From the NCBI GenBank assembly GCA_028290465.1, contig JAQGJU010000088.1, forward strand, positions 1 through 64,000: a stretch of 64,000 nucleotides of DNA, in the 5' to 3' direction. This document shows positions 60,318 to 64,000 of this stretch, in pieces (the first letter of the stretch is position 1; every line of letters starts with the position of its first letter). The stretch comes from Xanthobacteraceae bacterium (GTDB lineage: Bacteria > Pseudomonadota > Alphaproteobacteria > Rhizobiales > Xanthobacteraceae). The translations under genes were made by a program, and so were the position numbers. The notes under the pieces are model-generated. The model did not search any database. It worked only from the letters and a program-made list of their open reading frames with translations, and was not told the DNA's origin.

Positions 60318-62162
60318 ATGTCCACGCCCGAGTCCGCCGCCCCCACACCCACCGCCGCCCGCGTGGCGACAGCCGCCGCGCTGGATCGCCTTGCATTCGC
60401 GCTGCGCATGTTGGGCGCGCTGGTGCTGGCGGCGCTGCTGGTACTGGTGCTCACCTCGGTGACGTTGCGCTATGGCTTCGGCGCCGGGCTGATCTGGACG
60501 GAAGAACTCGCCGTCTGGCTCAACGTGCTGCTGGTTGCGGTGGGCGCGCCGCTCGCGGCCAACGGCCCGCTGGCGATGCGGCTCGATGTCGTGGCCGGCC
60601 TGCTGCCGGCGCGGCTGCAAATCATCGCACGCGTCATCGCAGACGCCATCGCGGTCGATGCGGGGCTCGTGTTGATGCTCGGCGGCGCCGACGTGATGGC
60701 GGCGATCGGCGGCACCTCCACGGTGCTCGGCCTGCCCGAATGGCTGCGCTTCGCGGTGATTGCCACCGGCGGCGGACTCATGATTGTCATGTTATGTGGC
60801 CGCGCGTTCGTGCAGGACGGCCCCGCGCGCGCCATCGCCGTACTGGCCACCGGCATCACTCTATATCTGGCCGCGCATCATCTGCACGGCCTCAACCTCG
60901 CCTCGCCGAGCGTTGCAGCCGGACTGTTCGCCGCCATCGGCCTCATCCTGGGCGCGCCGCTGCCGCACACGCTGATCGTCGGCGTGTCGCTCGCGGCGGC
61001 GTTCGGCGCGCTGCTGCCGGAGCCGGCTTTGGTGCAGAACGCCGTCGTCGGCATGAGCAAATTCCTGCTGCTGGCGATCCCGTTTTTTCTGCTGGCCGGC
61101 GGGCTGCTCACTGAAGGCGGACTGGCGGATCGCCTGGTCCGTTTCGCCGCGACCTTGGTCGGCCATTTGCGCGGCGGCCTCGCGCAAACGACGCTCGTCT
61201 CCAGCGCGATGTTCTCCGGCGCGTCCGGCTCCTCGGTCGCCAACGCGGCGTTCGGCGCCAAGGTGATGGTGCCGGCGCTGGTCGCGCACGGCTACAAGCT
61301 GCCCCGCGCGGCGGCGATCGTTGCGGCCACGGCGATGCTGGACAACATCATCCCGCCGTCCATCGCGTTTTTGATATTGGCCGCCGCCACCAACCTGTCG
61401 GTCGGCGCCTTGCTGGTCGGCGGCTTCGTGGCCGGCGGCATTCTCGCTTTGGCGCTCGGCATCGCGCTGCATCTGACATCGCGCCACGAGACACCGTCGC
61501 GCGCGAGAGCGTCCGGCGCCGAGCGCGCCCGCGCCTTCGTGGCGTCGCTGCCCGCCGTCGGCCTCGGCGTCGTCGTGGTGGTCGGGATTCGCTTCGGCGT
61601 GGTGACGACGACGGAAGCCTCCGCGCTCGCGGTCGCCTATGCGCTGGTGGTGTGCCTGATGCTGCGCAGCCTGAACGGCCGCACGCTCGTCGAGGCGTTC
61701 GGGCAAGCAGCGAGCGAGGCCGCCGCCATCGGCCTGCTGATCGGCGCCGCCGCGCCGTTCGCGTTCCTCCTTGCGGTCGATCGGGTCGCCGACACCGTGA
61801 CGGCCGCTGTCACATCGTTCGGTGGCGGGCCGTTCGCGGTGATGCTGATCGCCAATGTGGTGCTGCTGGTCGCCGGCCTCGTGCTCGACATCGGCGCGGC
61901 GATCCTGCTGCTGGCGCCGCTGCTGCTGCCCGCCGCGATCGCGGCCGGCATCGATCCGATCCAGTTCGGCGTCATCCTGGTGGTCAATCTGATGATCCAC
62001 GGCCTGACGCCGCCGCTCGGCATATTGGTCTATGTGGCGAGCGGCGTTTCGGGCGCAAAACCCGCCCAGGTGTTCCGCGAAGTGGTGCCGCTGCTGCTGG
62101 CGCTGCTGTGCGCGCTCGCCGTGATGTGCGTCGCCAGCGCGATGTGGGCGACGCGTCACTGA
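60318..62162 (+). CDS. Fused TRAP transporter permease (DctQM)
   Basis: A 614-aa inner-membrane protein. Residues ~20-180 are the small DctQ-like part (ALRMLGALVLAALLVLVLTS, WTEELAVWLNVLLVAVGAPL). From ~190 the large DctM-like part follows with repeated hydrophobic helices (FLLLAIPFFLLAGGLLTEGG, AAIVAATAMLDNIIPPSIAF, INPIQFG-like GIDPIQFGVILVVNLMIHGL). TRAP systems import organic acids with ion gradients and a DctP receptor; no dctP gene is adjacent here. A fragment of a second copy lies at 63617-63722. Confidence 0.92.
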   Translation: MSTPESAAPTPTAARVATAAALDRLAFALRMLGALVLAALLVLVLTSVTLRYGFGAGLIWTEELAVWLNVLLVAVGAPLAANGPLAMRLDVVAGLLPARLQIIARVIADAIAVDAGLVLMLGGADVMAAIGGTSTVLGLPEWLRFAVIATGGGLMIVMLCGRAFVQDGPARAIAVLATGITLYLAAHHLHGLNLASPSVAAGLFAAIGLILGAPLPHTLIVGVSLAAAFGALLPEPALVQNAVVGMSKFLLLAIPFFLLAGGLLTEGGLADRLVRFAATLVGHLRGGLAQTTLVSSAMFSGASGSSVANAAFGAKVMVPALVAHGYKLPRAAAIVAATAMLDNIIPPSIAFLILAAATNLSVGALLVGGFVAGGILALALGIALHLTSRHETPSRARASGAERARAFVASLPAVGLGVVVVVGIRFGVVTTTEASALAVAYALVVCLMLRSLNGRTLVEAFGQAASEAAAIGLLIGAAAPFAFLLAVDRVADTVTAAVTSFGGGPFAVMLIANVVLLVAGLVLDIGAAILLLAPLLLPAAIAAGIDPIQFGVILVVNLMIHGLTPPLGILVYVASGVSGAKPAQVFREVVPLLLALLCALAVMCVASAMWATRH

Positions 62163-62389
62163 ACGACAGCAGCGACCGAACGCAAGGCCGTCGAGCGCTC
62201 GATGCGCGAAAGTCCCTGCCTAATCGCAAGTTCTGCGAGCTTCTGGCCAGGGCTGTGTTTTCAGATGTTGGCCGCGAAGGCTTGGCGTACTGCGATCCAT
62301 TTTTTCGACCAATCCGGGTGATCGCTTGCCCAGCAACGCAAAGATGTGTTTGCTAAGGCCCTGGAAAAGTCGGTTTGGGGGAGGCGACG

Positions 62390-62992
62390 GTGCGGATCAT
62401 ACTTGCAAGAGCATTCTTGGCAATTTCGGCGGCCTGCGCCAGCACCGGCCTGCTGTTCGACGCCGCGCACGCGCAGAATCGTACGGACGCATCGGATTGT
62501 CGCGCGCTGCAAGACGCCTATCGTCAAAAGCGCACCGAAGTGCGGGCGGTTCTGAAAGCCAACAATTCCGACGACGCGTGCGGCAGCGTGCCAAATCGGC
62601 AGAAAAATCTCACGCTGCGCACCGAAATCCTGTCGATCTACGGCCGCCAGAAATCGAAATGCGGCCTCGGCGGCGAAGACGATGAAACGGCCGATCTGCA
62701 GGAAGACGTCGCCAGGGCCAAGAAAGCCTTGGACATGTATCAATCGCACTGCCGCAAGGACCAGGACGAGGCCGCGGCGCGGCGGCGGCCTCCATCAACG
62801 TCAGGCCCGGCGGACTTCGGCATAGAATTGATCCCTTCCGGCCAGATCGACTGTTTTGGCGGATGCCAGCAGACGGCGCCAAATGGCGGCCCGCTAACGC
62901 CCGCGCCGCGCAACAGACCTTCGACGATCACCGAACCAAGCGGGCCAGGAGGGCCGTCCAACCCAAACTCCAAAGTGCGCGACGCCCGATAA
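62390..62992 (+). CDS. Secreted Cys-containing protein of unknown function
   Basis: A 200-aa protein from GTG 62390 (GGGGGAGG upstream); a TTG at 62375 is an alternative. Signal peptide: MRIILARAFLAISAACASTG, cut near AHAQN. The mature helical part has evenly spaced Cys (DCRALQDAYRQK, DDACGSV, SKCGLGGE, SHCRKDQDE) likely in two disulphides. The last ~60 residues are Pro/Gly-rich (TAPNGGPLTPAPRNRPSTIT). No family recognised. Confidence 0.65.
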   Translation: MRIILARAFLAISAACASTGLLFDAAHAQNRTDASDCRALQDAYRQKRTEVRAVLKANNSDDACGSVPNRQKNLTLRTEILSIYGRQKSKCGLGGEDDETADLQEDVARAKKALDMYQSHCRKDQDEAAARRRPPSTSGPADFGIELIPSGQIDCFGGCQQTAPNGGPLTPAPRNRPSTITEPSGPGGPSNPNSKVRDAR

Positions 62993-63029
62993 GGATTTCA
63001 CTTTGCATCGCCTCACTCCGGAGAAAGAT

Positions 63030-63365
63030 ATGATGCCCCATCGGATCGCGGCCGCTTTGCTGGCAGGATGGACTCTCGCAGTCGCGGCGCCGGACCCCGC
63101 CTTCGCGGCCAAGGATGCGCTGTGCCTGACAAGGTGCGGCACAGCGATGTTCACCGATCTGAACCGCTGCCCATCGGCCACCACCGATGAAATGGCTTAT
63201 CTGAGATGCTCCGAGCAAGCTTCCGACGTACAGCGGGCTTGTGTCAGAGGCTGCCCAGAGGAATCAAAGCAAACGCCGTCCCCGACGAATACACGAGCCA
63301 ATACCAATACCAATACGAATACGAATACGAATACGAATACGAATACCAAGACCCAGCCTCGCTGA
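63030..63365 (+). CDS. Secreted Cys-rich protein with (Asn-Thr) repeat tail
   Basis: A 111-aa protein starting MMPHRIAAALLAGWTLAVAA with GGAGAAAG upstream. A signal peptide cut near AFAAK is followed by a Cys-rich segment with a CxxxC pattern (LCLTRCGTA, NRCPSATT, YLRCSEQA, ACVRGC) and then a run of nine Asn-Thr dipeptides encoded by a hexanucleotide repeat. It follows the preceding secreted gene closely and may be co-transcribed with it. Function unknown. Confidence 0.65.
   Translation: MMPHRIAAALLAGWTLAVAAPDPAFAAKDALCLTRCGTAMFTDLNRCPSATTDEMAYLRCSEQASDVQRACVRGCPEESKQTPSPTNTRANTNTNTNTNTNTNTNTKTQPR
63300..63353 (+). repeat. Hexanucleotide repeat AATAC(C/G), nine units
   Basis: Two AATACC, six AATACG and one AATACC in a row, inside the 63030 gene and in frame (Asn-Thr). 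Unit gain or loss by slippage would change tail length without a frameshift. Confidence 0.9.
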
Positions 63366-63398
63366 GGCGCCAGCGCGAAGCGGCACGGCCGTCGCTCG

Positions 63399-63610
63399 TT
63401 AGTTCACCGCGCACCGTTCCGCGACTTTCGCGGCCAGAGCCTTGCCGCCGCTCTTGGCCGCCAACTCACATCCACCCTCCTTGTCGCCGAACTGCACGTG
63501 GCCGGACAGCTTGAGGTCGATCAGCGCGGCCAGCGCGCTGGGCTTGCCGAGTTCCGCCGCCTCGTTGGCGTCGGCCACGAAGCGTCCGGAAAGGAAAGCT
63601 TCACATCCGG
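63399..63610 (-). pseudogene. Truncated hypothetical gene (3' part)
   Basis: The minus frame reads CEAFLSGRFVADANEAAELG, then KPSALAALIDLKLSGHVQFG and LAAKSGGKALAAKVAERCAVN, which looks like a genuine protein end with two Cys. Upstream the same frame becomes antisense to a TRAP permease fragment (63617-63722), so its natural N-terminus has been replaced. A broken secreted-protein gene is likely; no family recognised. Confidence 0.5.
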
Positions 63611-63616
63611 GTGTGC

Positions 63617-63722
63617 GGCCGGCATCGACCCGATCCAGTTCGGCGTTATTCGGGTGGTCAATTTGATGATCCACGACCTGCCGCCGCCGCTCGGCATATT
63701 GGTTTATGTGATGAGCGGCGTG
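63617..63722 (+). pseudogene. Fragment of a second TRAP DctM permease gene
   Basis: The plus strand encodes GIDPIQFGVIRVVNLMIHDL, then PPPLGILVYVMSGVG, almost the same as residues of the complete permease at about 61945-62047 (GIDPIQFGVILVVNLMIHGL). Only about 105 bp are recognisable, with no start and no continuation. It is either the relic of a paralogous transporter or a misplaced partial duplication. Confidence 0.8.
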
Positions 63723-63913
63723 GGCGACGCGCGGCGGGTGAAACGCATCCCAGCATTGTTCCGCATCGGAACCAAACGCCCTCGCCGTGCCGTAAGCATT
63801 TTACCGAGCCCGCTCCGCGACAAAATTCGCGCCTCCGATAATGTTTCGCACACTTCTGCCGGGCCAATATTCGGCCAAGGCACCAGTACTGCGGGCCGCG
63901 GAGTTTTACTTAG

Positions 63914-64000
63914 ATGATCGGCATAAATCTGGCGGGCGCGGAATTCGGTTCCGCGCGCGGAACGTACGGCTATAGCTACATCTATCCGAATGCGGGCGAG
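63914..64000 (+). CDS. Glycoside hydrolase family 5-type protein, N-terminal part only
   Basis: From ATG 63914 the frame is open to the window edge and reads MIGINLAGAEFGSARGTYGY, then SYIYPNAGE. G-x-N-L-A-G-A-E-F-x-S..G-T-Y-x-x-x-Y-x-Y-P is the opening strand of bacterial GH5 endoglucanase-like enzymes (first beta-strand of the TIM barrel). No signal peptide precedes it from this start. Only 29 codons are visible, so catalytic Glu residues cannot be checked. Confidence 0.6.
   Translation, partial: MIGINLAGAEFGSARGTYGYSYIYPNAGE

Noticed and set aside
60861-62159. 432-codon minus-strand frame opposite the TRAP permease
   Set aside because: Extremely His/Arg/Gln/Asp-rich, typical antisense of a hydrophobic membrane protein gene.

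Overview
The window looks like chromosome of a high-G+C alphaproteobacterium of the Hyphomicrobiales, in the broad Bradyrhizobium/Nitrobacteraceae/Xanthobacteraceae neighbourhood. The signs are orphan Bug-type solute receptors, DUF3606, DUF1236 and DUF4168 proteins, a GcrA-family regulator, a lone bacterial Ku, a fused TRAP DctQM permease and several palindromic intergenic repeats typical of these genomes. The assignment rests on gene content only. No rRNA, convincing tRNA, CRISPR array, transposase or integrase was seen.

Region 1 (1-17.4 kb, minus strand) is the late module of a short-tailed (podovirus-like) prophage. In order of transcription it holds the small terminase, a small ORF, the large terminase, a small ORF, the portal, a Bbp19-like ORF, scaffold, major capsid, a small head protein, tail tubular proteins A and B, a GNAT protein and an internal virion protein. 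The left end is decayed: the internal virion gene changes frame and runs into a Pro-rich fragment. Non-virion genes sit inside the module: four cellular-type genes (L7/L12-like, DUF3592, a 98-aa protein, DUF4168) between the terminase subunits, and a PRC-barrel gene plus a DUF4258/XRE toxin-antitoxin pair between portal and scaffold. Three palindromic repeats occupy virion intergenic gaps.

Region 2 (17.4-53.2 kb) is mostly ordinary chromosome. It holds an outer-membrane beta-barrel protein with a duplicated ~110-bp terminator segment, RtcB, a Cache-HAMP-GGDEF diguanylate cyclase, small envelope proteins, a DMP19-family protein, SelO, a low-G+C gene for a putative ADP-ribosyltransferase toxin, and an atypical receiver protein lacking its phospho-acceptor Asp. 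An ABC importer operon follows (two receptors, two permeases, ATPase, 2x[4Fe-4S] ferredoxin, AprA-like flavoprotein), then CorA, Ku, an MT-A70 methyltransferase, two Bug receptors and a Crp/Fnr regulator. Three tiny zinc-ribbon proteins of similar design are scattered through it.

Region 3 (53.3-59.7 kb) is a phage control module. An XRE-S24 repressor faces a YdaS/Cro-like gene across an operator region with three symmetric sites. Cro is followed by a GcrA-like gene that carries an in-frame palindromic repeat, then, by ATGA overlap, an 862-codon low-G+C ORF built of degenerate repeats, then a DUF6456-like late-regulator candidate. Gene order and strand match the late module of Region 1, so the two may be halves of one prophage separated by ~36 kb of host DNA.

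Region 4 (59.8-64 kb) is chromosomal: a VOC protein, a fused TRAP permease, two secreted Cys-containing proteins (one with a hexanucleotide tract encoding Asn-Thr repeats), a fragment of a second TRAP permease, and the first codons of a GH5-type glycoside hydrolase at the right edge.
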